This document shows positions 55,833 through 64,000 of a stretch of 64,000 nt of DNA, in pieces; the first letter of the stretch is position 1; each line of letters begins with the position of its first letter. Where the stretch lies: the NCBI RefSeq assembly GCF_005886105.2, contig NZ_PNCO02000002.1, positions 558,001 to 622,000 on the forward strand, in the 5' to 3' direction. The notes beneath the pieces were generated by a model that had not been told where the DNA came from, did no database searches, and worked only from the letters and a program-made list of their open reading frames with translations. The translations under genes were made by a program, and so were the position numbers. Source of the stretch: Pseudoalteromonas galatheae (lineage in GTDB: Bacteria > Pseudomonadota > Gammaproteobacteria > Enterobacterales > Alteromonadaceae).

Positions 55833-56039
55833 ATGATGTCACACTCAAGTTGTAATTCGGTCCAATCCCCTTGCATCAGAAAGTGTTGTTTGGATGATAA
55901 GGATGTGTGCTTGGGGTGCTTTAGAACGTTGGATGAGATTACCAGCTGGACAAGTTACAGCGAAGATGAAAGGCTTGAAGTCTTAGCGCATTGTACTAGG
56001 CGCAAACGACAATATGCTCAAAAATATAAAGGAAATTAA
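55833..56039 (+). CDS. DUF1289 Cys-rich protein
   Basis: Small protein of 68 residues (67 if the second ATG is used). The DUF1289 motif is clear: SPCIRKCCLDDKDVCLGCFR, followed by TLDEITSW and a basic tail. Four conserved cysteines suggest binding of a metal or Fe-S cluster. Function is unknown. A GST-like fragment starts directly after its stop codon. Confidence 0.9.
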   Translation: MMSHSSCNSVQSPCIRKCCLDDKDVCLGCFRTLDEITSWTSYSEDERLEVLAHCTRRKRQYAQKYKGN

Positions 56040-56135
56040 ATGAAATTGATGATTGGGACCGAACCAACTTGGTCATCAAGAGCGCTGTTATGGGCAAACT
56101 ATTTCCAATCTCGAATCATCAATAGAGACTTTTAA
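56040..56135 (+). pseudogene. N-terminal stub of a glutathione S-transferase gene
   Basis: Begins at the ATG directly after the DUF1289 stop (TAAATG) and reads MKLMIGTEPTWSSRALLWAN, which is the thioredoxin-like start of bacterial GSTs (K-L-x-I-G-x-x-x-x-S-x-x-A). It then runs into unrelated sequence and stops after 31 residues. The remaining 170 or so residues are missing. Confidence 0.6.
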
Positions 56136-56345
56136 ACTGAAATTCTATTGATGGTTTTTCACGTATAAAGTGCCCAGAAGATTTATTTTTCCATATCACC
56201 CAAAACCTGAAGTATCCATGTTGATAAACTTGAAACTTAACACTAACAAATAGTTACATTTTTGGTTGAAAAATACCTATTTATTGCCTTTACTTAAACT
56301 TCATTCTGTAGACAACTTTATATTCATATAGATAGGGAAGTTAGT

Positions 56346-56978
56346 ATGAGACATGTCCACACAAAATTATCTGCTTTGTTTTTCTGTACAGCTCTTGGTG
56401 GTTGCGGATTAACACCTCAAGAAGCTGGGGTTGTTGGGGCGATAGCTGGGGCGAGTGGTTCCTACCTGTCTACCCATACAGTTACAGGTGAAGTTTATCA
56501 AGTTTATTACTTAGGAGTGTTTGATCCAATAAATCAAATTTCTCCCACATTTTACAGAATAACGGTTAGAGGCCAGTCTAATCTACTCAGTGACATGAAA
56601 TTTGCTTCGGGTTGGGTTCCTGCGGAAGCGATTGATACGTTAACCAGTAAAGTGGAAATGACAAACCAAGGGTTAAGTGCAGATGCTAAGGGTGGGACTC
56701 AAGTAACCAGTGCTAGGCGAAAGTTCGTATTAATGGGGCCTGAAGGGGTTAGAGAGGGCCCTGAAAACCACCGTCTCGTTATCGTTATGGGATCCACACC
56801 TCACAATTTCTTTTCAGCTATCGATAGCGCGATGGGAGATTTACTAAGTTTTGAGCAGACCAAAGCAAGTGATCCGATCAACCGCCGCTTGATGGACGAA
56901 CTTTTGTCTATAGCGCAAGAAAGACAGCTACTCGAAGGCTTTTGCCGCAACTCACCTAGTTTATGTGCAGAAGGATAG
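56346..56978 (+). CDS. Lipoprotein of unknown function
   Basis: Probable lipoprotein of 210 residues with the lipobox LGGC (Cys20). A Gly/Ala-rich segment follows (EAGVVGAIAGASGSYLS), like the glycine-zipper start of several outer-membrane lipoproteins. The rest (GEVYQVYYLGVFDPINQ, FVLMGPEGVREGPENHRLVI) has no recognised domain. It overlaps the ribosome site of the next gene, so the two form a pair. Confidence 0.8.
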   Translation: MRHVHTKLSALFFCTALGGCGLTPQEAGVVGAIAGASGSYLSTHTVTGEVYQVYYLGVFDPINQISPTFYRITVRGQSNLLSDMKFASGWVPAEAIDTLTSKVEMTNQGLSADAKGGTQVTSARRKFVLMGPEGVREGPENHRLVIVMGSTPHNFFSAIDSAMGDLLSFEQTKASDPINRRLMDELLSIAQERQLLEGFCRNSPSLCAEG

Positions 56979-56980
56979 AA

Positions 56981-59824
56981 ATGATGAAGATAAATAGATT
57001 AACACTGCTTCTCCCTATTGCGATGATGATAACTGGGTGCTCAACTTTATTAATAGAAGTCGATGTTTATAACGGTCCACTAAATAGTCAAGCGCCTGAA
57101 CGTTTAGATCAAGTTGCTGCAATGGTTAGCGCTGCTAGGCCTATGCTGGGTTTTATACGAGATACCTATCAATGTGACGATGAATTAAACCCTGTATCGT
57201 CAGAGTTATGTAGAAGGATTGATCCCATTGAAGTGGATAGCTACCGTACATATCTAGGGGCAGGAGTTTATCCCGAAAATGAAAGGAAAATAACCTACTA
57301 TCTTGCCAACGAAATACTACACATGTACACCAATGAGCAGACTGCGCTGCAAGTTTTCTATCACGATTACGAGCTACTGATTCGAAAGCTTCAATATCAG
57401 GAGGAGGTTTACGACAAATACCTTCCAAGTGAAGCGGGGGATGCTGAGTTTATTGAGAGGATTTTTGCACAAAAGTCTATTGAAAAATCCAATGAAATCA
57501 ATGCGGTAAGGTTTTTCATTGCTCCCTCAAAAGAGGGGGGAGGTACCAACTTCAGCACTGTGTTTTGCAAGTCAGAACGTAAAGGTGACTGCACAAGTCG
57601 GAAAATACTTTCAGATTTAGAGCAAGATGAAAGCCTGCGCAAAGAAATAAAAAGTTTGCTACGCGAAAATCAGTTTAAAGAAGAGAAAGCACAACAGATT
57701 TTAGATAAGTTACGGGATCTTGGTCAATCTTTCGATGCTGCATGGCAAGCAGTGAATGGAAGCGTACTCGCAGCGGCTAAAACTGCAATTTCACTAAATG
57801 AAATGGAACAAAGTGGCGGTGATATACCATTCAAACCGGGAGAACTAGCCGAGTTAAAAAGTTGGCTACTTAACATATTTAAAGAAAAGGTTGATCTGGT
57901 TAAGGTAAAGGCATTAGGACTTCAAAAATGCCCCTCTGATTTAGAAACAAGCGCTGACCTTATGGCATATGCAGATTGTGTGATTGCTGCACAAAATGCA
58001 TTGGCCCCGTTAAATATTACTTCGCCGGCCATGGAGCAGCGGGTGGCAAAAGCGCCTGATGATGGTGGCAGGCTGGAAGGTAAAATGACCCAACTTCCTG
58101 ATCAAGAGTTGATTTTGATCAGAGGATTAGGAACTGATGCTAGTCGGGGTTTAGAGGCTGTGATACATGATTATAAAAAATTTTACTATCGTGGCTGCTA
58201 TGAAGAAAAAAAGCCTAATTGTGAGTCTGCCGAAGATGTAAAGCGTGAATTTCAATCTGACTTAAAAAGCTTTTCAGAGAAAATATTATTTCTAGCAAAT
58301 AACCTTGTTTTACTTCATGGTAATGCAAATCTTGATGATGACAGTAACAGTGGTGAAAATAACCCGCAACGAATTAAGAAGTTTATAGCCGTGCTTCAGG
58401 CGATAGGAAATTCAACCAAGGTACTCACTAATGACATTGAGAGACAAAACCAGTTTACTACACGGAACAATGGTGACAACGCGAAGTTGCTGAAAAATGC
58501 AATTTCAAACACCATAAGGTCAGAGGCTGGAATAATTAATGTAACCGAAGATTTGGCGCTTTGGTTAGATAGCGAAGAGCGTTTGAAGCCCTATACAACA
58601 TGTGTTGCTAATAATAAATCTCGCTGCGATGTTTTAGAGCGTCTAAAGACGACATTGAGAACAAGTTGTCTAACGGTAGAATCTGACGATACAGAGATGT
58701 CGGTTAATTGGCGTGCCAAGAATATAACTAACTGTATTAAAAGTAACTACCCAGATCCAGCAGGTACAGCTCCTGAGTCACTGAGTGAGATGAAGGAGGT
58801 TTTGGAGAATTATCTGTCTCAATTGCAAGAAGCAACTACAGAACATAACTTACCTAGTTTTGATGAAAACGACCAGTTAAACAGCGAGCTTAATACTGAG
58901 CAAGTATGGGATAGCTTAATGTACCATCTCGCAGTGGAGCGGGTGTTGGCGGATAAACGCGGAGACACAGAGCAAGTTAAACAGCTCAATAAAGCGTTGG
59001 AAACCGCGAGATATTTTCGTTCAGAAAATTCATTTCTTCGGGCAACTTCAGATGCGATCAGGATGACAATGAGGTCAACGACCTTGTTGAATGAATTTGA
59101 GCTTATACAAAGAAAGAAGTTCTTAAACAGAAGTCTTGTACAATCAAGTAATGCCATTTTACAAGAGTTAGACAACCAGAACTGGCACAATATAAACCGT
59201 GTTGCTGTTAAAGGTGGCGGGGATGTTAATTATGTGGTTGCTAAAGATGACATAGGAAACTGGTATATCAAGCAGTATTCTGAAGATAAGAAAGAAATGA
59301 TTGACTCAATAAAAAGCATTGCTCTTTTTAATATCAAAAAGTCAAATATCTCTAAGCTGGCAACTTACGTACCAAGCGGAGTGAGTGAGGCTGCTACTCA
59401 ATCAACAAGTGAAAAAGTGTATACATCTTTTTTGTCTCAACATACCTTACCGCTGAGGAATGAGTTAGTGAAACAAATGGCGTTTTTAGCTGATTTAGAG
59501 AAGTCTGACACTCATACGGATAAGCCATTTTTAGGACTAGAAGACGCACAGAAAAGTACCGAAAAGATATTAGAAAATACGCAAGAGCTTAAGAGTAGTA
59601 GAGGTCAAGTTGCGAATGGCGTTTTAGAAAATATTTATTTGCTGGCGAGATTTTACGAAGGACTTGGCGACTGCGCTGATGATAATGCGAGTAAACAGGA
59701 ACAATGCTCATCAACTAAACAGCAAATAGCAAATAAAGTTAAAAATAGTGTAGCGATAATGCGTCAGCATACTGCTCAGGTCGAGCCTTTTGTACTTGCA
59801 TTTATAGGTGCTATACAAGATTAA
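56981..59824 (+). CDS. Large helical lipoprotein of unknown function
   Basis: Lipoprotein of 947 residues (start 56981, AAGGA five bases upstream; an earlier in-frame ATG overlaps the previous gene). The lipobox is ITGC. The mature protein is rich in Glu, Lys, Asn and Leu with many predicted helices, for example KEIKSLLRENQFKEEKAQQI and ENTQELKSSRGQVANG. It has scattered paired cysteines (CYEEKKPNCE, CVANNKSRCD, CADDNASKQEQC), suggesting disulfides in the periplasm or at the cell surface. No family is recognised. It starts two bases after the smaller lipoprotein gene, so the products probably work together. Confidence 0.85.
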   Translation: MMKINRLTLLLPIAMMITGCSTLLIEVDVYNGPLNSQAPERLDQVAAMVSAARPMLGFIRDTYQCDDELNPVSSELCRRIDPIEVDSYRTYLGAGVYPENERKITYYLANEILHMYTNEQTALQVFYHDYELLIRKLQYQEEVYDKYLPSEAGDAEFIERIFAQKSIEKSNEINAVRFFIAPSKEGGGTNFSTVFCKSERKGDCTSRKILSDLEQDESLRKEIKSLLRENQFKEEKAQQILDKLRDLGQSFDAAWQAVNGSVLAAAKTAISLNEMEQSGGDIPFKPGELAELKSWLLNIFKEKVDLVKVKALGLQKCPSDLETSADLMAYADCVIAAQNALAPLNITSPAMEQRVAKAPDDGGRLEGKMTQLPDQELILIRGLGTDASRGLEAVIHDYKKFYYRGCYEEKKPNCESAEDVKREFQSDLKSFSEKILFLANNLVLLHGNANLDDDSNSGENNPQRIKKFIAVLQAIGNSTKVLTNDIERQNQFTTRNNGDNAKLLKNAISNTIRSEAGIINVTEDLALWLDSEERLKPYTTCVANNKSRCDVLERLKTTLRTSCLTVESDDTEMSVNWRAKNITNCIKSNYPDPAGTAPESLSEMKEVLENYLSQLQEATTEHNLPSFDENDQLNSELNTEQVWDSLMYHLAVERVLADKRGDTEQVKQLNKALETARYFRSENSFLRATSDAIRMTMRSTTLLNEFELIQRKKFLNRSLVQSSNAILQELDNQNWHNINRVAVKGGGDVNYVVAKDDIGNWYIKQYSEDKKEMIDSIKSIALFNIKKSNISKLATYVPSGVSEAATQSTSEKVYTSFLSQHTLPLRNELVKQMAFLADLEKSDTHTDKPFLGLEDAQKSTEKILENTQELKSSRGQVANGVLENIYLLARFYEGLGDCADDNASKQEQCSSTKQQIANKVKNSVAIMRQHTAQVEPFVLAFIGAIQD

Positions 59825-60517
59825 CGTCATTACATTGCAAAACGTCTATAAGATTATGTTTGATATTAACATCGATTCTAGGATTTTCAATTCACTCTAA
59901 ATGCGTGATAGTGTTCATTGTAATGACCTAGAAATTGCGAAGCACAATCAAGTCATAAAATCCCATTACTCGTTACTTTAAAGTTCGATCCTGTCCTGAA
60001 AGCGGGGGGGCAGCATTTGGATATAAAACGGGTAAATTCAAAGCGCATACCGCTTAATAAGCATGAATGCTTATTACTGTGCTTCTAGTAGTCGGTTTGG
60101 TGTTTTTTGCCAAAACTTATTTCTTACATCATCACTGAAGCCCACTGTGGACAAATTAAACTAGGCAATAATCAAAAATTGCGGCGCAGAGGTCAGTTTT
60201 AGCGTAGAGCGCATCAAATGTTAAAAGCAAACTTTGGGCAATATAGATGAGCTACACAGATAGATCGTTTTAAAAGTGAGCTAAATAAAAAGTATGATAT
60301 GTTTACTCATGCTGATCTCTATTGCTTAGTTATTTGCTAGAATAACGCGCTTTCTGGCTTTTATAATGTTAGCTCAACCTGTTCGGATAATTAATGCCCT
60401 GCTATCAGCTAAATTTAGCGATGAGCGTGAATCATTATGAATAGATCAAATTTCTATTTAAAAGGAAATGAATGTTTTGCATAATAGTTACAACTAGCCT
60501 GGATTTGCTAAGTACAT
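59825..60517. other. Long intergenic region, nothing recognised
   Basis: 693 bp with no supported gene on either strand. A G7 run occurs near 60005. The region separates the lipoprotein pair from a broken gene and may be degraded sequence. Confidence 0.5.
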
Positions 60518-61069
60518 TTGTTTTTTCCCAGATTCAGGGCTATTACGGAGCGTTTTAGTCTAGGTATAAATTTTCTTCTAACGCTCATTGCTACTTTGGT
60601 GGGGGTGTTACTCGCTATCACTGATTACGAAGCTGAACAAAAAGAAAAACAAGATGTTGTGAAGCTACTGATGTCTTCAATTTCATCGGTAAAAACTTGC
60701 TATGAGTACAGTGAAATATGAATTGAATATTTTAATACGTTACCGAATGAGGCTAGCTTAAGAGTTAAGTTTTATGTAAAAAAACCGCCTCCTTACCCTG
60801 AATATTTGGATACTTTATTGATGCAGAATATCGTTAGTAAGAATTTATCTGGGGCAGCCTTAAGCTATCTAAATGAACTACTAATTAATTTGAAGAGAAG
60901 CCGAATAAGTAATCCCCCCTTATATCTCAGCGTTCTAGGTCAAACTTTCAAGCTTTTGAAGTTAGAAGTCGATTACCAACAAGGCAAGAACACTGAAAAG
61001 CAGTTAGTTGACAAGTTGGATGCTCTTGAAAAGTTAGCGTTAGAAATGGCATATAGGAAGAGAAAGTAA
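60518..61069 (+). pseudogene. Membrane protein gene split by in-frame TGA
   Basis: The frame from TTG 60518 encodes a hydrophobic segment (SLGINFLLTLIATLVGVLLA) and a polar stretch, reaches TGA at 60719-60721, and continues in the same frame through NEASLRVKFYVKKPPPYPEY to RKRK and a TAA at 61067-61069. Both parts look like one protein of about 182 residues with an N-terminal anchor and a helical tail. The start is not standard. No family is recognised. Confidence 0.55.
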
Positions 61070-61170
61070 CGAAAGTACCCTGTGTATTCTACTAAAAGCC
61101 TTCAATGAAAGTGTGAAGCAGGAAGCCGGACGAAAAACTTGAGAGAATTTAACATTAATAAGGATTGTTT

Positions 61171-62685
61171 ATGATATCACGATGCATTTTATTGGCACTC
61201 GCATTGGTAAGTACAACTGTATTTGCAACTCCACAAAATGGTTTGATCGAACCAGCTAAAGGCACTTGGCAAAACAAAGATGAAGATGGTGATGGTGTAT
61301 TAGATGAGCATGATGAGTTTCCATTTGATAGTCAGCGCGCTCGTTATCCCGAAATCGTCGAGGTTGAACCTAACGATAACCCCAGTAACGCGGTAAAAGT
61401 TGCGCATCAACTTCCGTTCAAAGTAAAGGGGGTTATTTCAAATGCGGGTGATAATGGTGATTTGTATCAGTTTAGTGCAAATAAGGGCGACTATATCTCA
61501 GCTCGTATTACCTATAAGTCAGCTAATTTTAAGCCTAAAGTGTACTTTTCCGAGCAAGGCGGTTTTGTGATCAACTCATCGCAGATCCATACTCATAGTG
61601 CGCTAAAAATGGCGCATATACTGACTAAAATACCCCATGATGGAAAATTCAACTTGAGTGTCATTGATGATTTATCAGGTGGTGCGCCCGACTATTCCTA
61701 TGAAATTTACGTATTTAGAGATAATGACACCGACGGTATTGATGATCATGCAGAATATGCAATTGGTATTGAACCAACTCGTATTGACACCGATAGAGAC
61801 TCTATTCATGACTTCTATGAATATTACGTAAAGCAAAGTACTACACTCGATGAAGACAATAACGGGGTAATTAATCTATTGGACTTAGACAGTGATGGCG
61901 ACGGCATTAATGATGAACGCGAAGGCTCAGGAAATGCAGACCAAGATGATAAATTAAACTTTTTGGATCTTGATTCTGATAATGACGGAGTAGCCGATGC
62001 CGACGAAAAACTCAATGCGAAAGGGGGGCCTGAAGACTCTGACAAAGACGGTGTTGAGGACTTCATCGATCTAGATAATGATGGTGACAAAGTTCTAGAT
62101 ATTTATGATGCCGAGCCGTATGAGCGAGTGCGAGGCTTTAGATTAAGCGACTCACCAAGTGTACAAATATCTTCCCAAGCCGGTTATTACAATGGCTATT
62201 CATTACCTCGAATTTATCGTATCGGCGATAGTGTTGTATTTACTGGAGATGACTTTGCCGGGCTGGAGAATCCAAAAGTGGTTATCTATAACGGTGAAGA
62301 AATTTATAATATCGCGCCAACATCGCACACTAACTCAGAGCTAATCTTTGAACTCAATCTACCACTTCGTAAATATAAGGCATTTATTTATACTCGAAAT
62401 AAGCGTTCTAATGAAGTGCGAATAAAGCCATACAAAGCGGGTTCACCGTTAATATTTGGATATGCCTCAATCAAAGTTCAAGAAGGTGAACAATACGAGC
62501 TTAAGGGAGTGGGGTTTGATGATAAAACTCGTATCGTAATGGGAAATAAAACACTTGTTCCTTCAACTCATACACAATCAAGCCTTACATTTACGATACC
62601 AACAGGTATGACAAAAGGCATATTACAATTAACGAATAATGTTGGAATGAGCAATAAGGTTCGGTATCGGGTGCAAGCACGCTAA
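61171..62685 (+). CDS. Secreted thrombospondin-type-3/PPC/IPT domain protein
   Basis: Exported protein of 504 residues; the start at 61171 has AAGGA upstream and gives a signal peptide (CILLALALVSTTVFA). In order: a Ca-binding segment DEDGDGVLDEHDEFPFD, a PPC-like domain (about 60-185, EVEPNDNPSNAVKV, GDLYQFSANKGDYISA), and a run of thrombospondin type 3 repeats (about 187-315, LDLDSDGDGINDE, DLDSDNDGVADADE, DLDNDGDKVLDIYD). Two IPT/TIG-like domains follow (about 340-500). It should be a calcium-stabilised surface or secreted adhesion-type protein. No sortase or CTERM tail is present. Confidence 0.88.
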   Translation: MISRCILLALALVSTTVFATPQNGLIEPAKGTWQNKDEDGDGVLDEHDEFPFDSQRARYPEIVEVEPNDNPSNAVKVAHQLPFKVKGVISNAGDNGDLYQFSANKGDYISARITYKSANFKPKVYFSEQGGFVINSSQIHTHSALKMAHILTKIPHDGKFNLSVIDDLSGGAPDYSYEIYVFRDNDTDGIDDHAEYAIGIEPTRIDTDRDSIHDFYEYYVKQSTTLDEDNNGVINLLDLDSDGDGINDEREGSGNADQDDKLNFLDLDSDNDGVADADEKLNAKGGPEDSDKDGVEDFIDLDNDGDKVLDIYDAEPYERVRGFRLSDSPSVQISSQAGYYNGYSLPRIYRIGDSVVFTGDDFAGLENPKVVIYNGEEIYNIAPTSHTNSELIFELNLPLRKYKAFIYTRNKRSNEVRIKPYKAGSPLIFGYASIKVQEGEQYELKGVGFDDKTRIVMGNKTLVPSTHTQSSLTFTIPTGMTKGILQLTNNVGMSNKVRYRVQAR

Positions 62686-62763
62686 AAAATAGAGAGCAAT
62701 AGTTGACTAAAGAAGATTCAGACACCCGCCTCAAAGATATAGAAAAAACGGTTCAAGTTTGTC

Positions 62764-63000
62764 GTGGGTGTCAGCCGCTATCTGCTATTATTTCGCATCG
62801 GTTCTACGACCAAAACAATGACTGTACTTGCAGTAATGCAGCTGCTGGAACAGGGTAAACTATCTATAGATACCGTTATTAATGAATATATAAGTGAACT
62901 TAAAATACCTTACACCTTTGAAGCACCTATTACAATTCGTGCCTTATTAAGTCATCGGGCGGGTTTTGAAGAAGCGGATACCGGTAACTATTTTGGCTAG
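62764..63000 (+). pseudogene. Serine hydrolase (beta-lactamase/class C type) fragment
   Basis: A 78-codon frame encoding RIGSTTKTMTVLAVMQLLEQ and then PITIRALLSHRAGFEEADTG. It contains the catalytic S-x-x-K (STTK) and the helix that follows in esterase/penicillin-binding-protein-like hydrolases. The N-terminal strand and everything after residue 78, including the Tyr motif, are missing. Truncated on both sides. Confidence 0.8.
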
Positions 63001-63068
63001 ATTTCAGCTTTCGTGTTTGAGTCACTTTTGATGGAAAACAAAGCCTCTTTTGTATAAGGAATGGAATA

Positions 63069-63599
63069 GTGATTAAAGCCCCCCTACTAGGAATTCTTGA
63101 AAAAGATAGATACGGCGATTTGCGGAGCAAACCAATTGAAATTAAAGGGCTCGGTGGGAAGCTGGTTGAATTTATATTAGAGCAGTACGAAGAAGATAAA
63201 AAAAAGGATGAGTTTCATGAAGCGATCAAAAACTTTTTGGCAATTGATGAATCCGTCTTGAGAGCCTCGCAAGATTACATCTATCAGTATTACAAAGACA
63301 TCTTTGTGCATTTGGTACCAGAGGATGATTGGTATGTCGAAATACCCAATGCAGCTGATGTTTGGAAGCATATTCAATTTGGTAATGCGCTATTGGTGTC
63401 GCGTCGTTCTGGTGGAGACGAGCTAGTCTATATTTCATTAACGTGTTCATGTGATTGGGAACAAGAGCATGGATTAGAAATAGTGTTTAAACAAGGCAGA
63501 TATGTGAATAAAGTTGGACCATTTGACGGACACCTCACACACTCAGATGCTTATGACGATGATAGGTTAGAAAATGTTATCTACCCTCAGGGTGTATAA
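63069..63599 (+). CDS. DUF6985-like protein
   Basis: Cytoplasmic protein of 176 residues with a GTG start and AAGGA about ten bases upstream. The C-terminal half has the DUF6985-type pattern CSCDWEQEHGLEIVFKQGRY, VNKVGPFDGHLTHSDAY. The N-terminal half holds a Lys/Glu-rich helix (EQYEEDKKKDEFHEAIKNF). Proteins with this domain often occur singly near polymorphic-toxin or accessory loci and may be immunity-type proteins. That is a family guess; no toxin gene is adjacent here. Confidence 0.65.
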   Translation: MIKAPLLGILEKDRYGDLRSKPIEIKGLGGKLVEFILEQYEEDKKKDEFHEAIKNFLAIDESVLRASQDYIYQYYKDIFVHLVPEDDWYVEIPNAADVWKHIQFGNALLVSRRSGGDELVYISLTCSCDWEQEHGLEIVFKQGRYVNKVGPFDGHLTHSDAYDDDRLENVIYPQGV

Positions 63600-63751
63600 A
63601 TAACTCGGGATAATAGACAAAGCCATTAGCCTTTACTGAGAAAGCACATGGTTAGATTTTAAAGCTCTCTTTTTGAAATAAACTAACTAGCCGCTTGCTC
63701 TCAACTTAATGCGAAAGTAGGCAAGCTCCAACTATGAAGGCGGTTAGAATA

Positions 63752-64000
63752 TTAATTAGTTAATCCTTTAAGTTTATCTGTAATCAAATTCACAAGCTCG
63801 GGTGTCATTTGCTTATTTGCTGCAAGGTAGAAATCATTACTGAGACCATCTAATTCTAGCAAGAATTGAAAGTCACTACTTTTGCAGCCTATTTTAGAGC
63901 ACATATAGTCTAAATGAAGCGGTGAGACAGCAATGATGTCAACTCGATCTCTAAGTAGCATTTTAACTGTAGTGATGGTATCGGGTAAGAGTGCAGTCTT
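63752..64000 (-). CDS. Solute-binding family 3 protein (5' end outside window)
   Basis: The frame is open to the window edge; 82 C-terminal residues are visible. DRVDIIAVSPLHLDYMCSKI, FYLAANKQMTPELVNLITDK and the end LKGL match the second lobe and last helix of periplasmic SBP_bac_3 proteins, like those at 37312-38797. The rest, including any signal peptide, lies beyond 64000. Confidence 0.75.
   Translation of the reverse strand, partial: KTALLPDTITTVKMLLRDRVDIIAVSPLHLDYMCSKIGCKSSDFQFLLELDGLSNDFYLAANKQMTPELVNLITDKLKGLTN

Noticed and set aside
18820..60721. Programmed stop-codon recoding as an explanation for the interrupted genes
   Set aside because: The interruptions use TAA, TAG and TGA, occur in accessory or decayed loci, and other lesions (frameshift, lost start) are found in the same kinds of genes.

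Overview
The window looks like a chromosomal segment of a marine gammaproteobacterium of the Alteromonadales, most likely Pseudoalteromonas. This is inferred from the AT-rich sequence, the periplasmic-type KatG, a GlyGly-CTERM subtilase, a GntR-prpB-prpC-acnD-prpF propionate operon and many short dispersed repeats in the intergenic regions. No rRNA or tRNA gene was seen. The first gene (katG) and the last (a solute-binding protein) are cut by the window edges.

Layout. 1-5.7 kb: katG, a methyltransferase, an S9 peptidase and a VOC protein. 6-10 kb: a minus-strand operon for a secreted family-3 glycoside hydrolase, a YcsI/D-glutamate cyclase-like protein, PxpA and an acetyltransferase. It suggests salvage of peptidoglycan sugars and D-glutamate through 5-oxoproline. 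10.4-13.6 kb: a VOC protein and a membrane GGDEF protein with a degenerate EAL domain. 14-20 kb: an accessory region with an intact cupin gene, two decayed copies of it, two genes that look like integron cassettes with attC sites and no integrase, a pair of 240-bp direct repeats and broken small ORFs. 20-26 kb: VOC/AraC, LysR/quinone reductase and an MFS exporter. 27-28.4 kb: a cold-shock protein, a hypothetical protein and a YjdM-like protein. 28.5-32.8 kb: a zinc-starvation module (COG0523 GTPase, a DksA2-type regulator lacking its zinc cysteines, and an M23 endopeptidase gene broken by an amber codon) around a Zur-like box, bracketed by two inverted copies of a short palindromic element. 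32.8-36.6 kb: a LamG protein, an IS256 remnant and an intact IS110/IS1111-type element with a structured non-coding end. 36.6-39 kb: RidA and two periplasmic binding proteins. 39-45.7 kb: the 2-methylcitrate cycle operon with likely operators. 45.8-56 kb: LysE exporter, small Fe/2OG-like protein, histidine kinase, AdhP, a 1168-residue subtilase, an acetyltransferase/Crp pair, an ICMT-like methyltransferase, an I78 inhibitor, DUF1289 and a GST stub. 56-64 kb: two lipoproteins of unknown function, a gene split by TGA, a thrombospondin-type-3 protein, a serine hydrolase fragment, a DUF6985-like protein and a partial binding protein.

The main unexplained layer is the intergenic repeats. There are two unrelated MITE-like families with terminal inverted repeats (A: 2 copies; B: 3 copies) and a third palindromic element (C: 2 copies). 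A module of about 46 bp is nested inside copies of both A and B. Copies of all three families overlap the stop codons of neighbouring genes. Several genes carry single in-frame stops (TAA, TAG or TGA), so decay is a better explanation than recoding.
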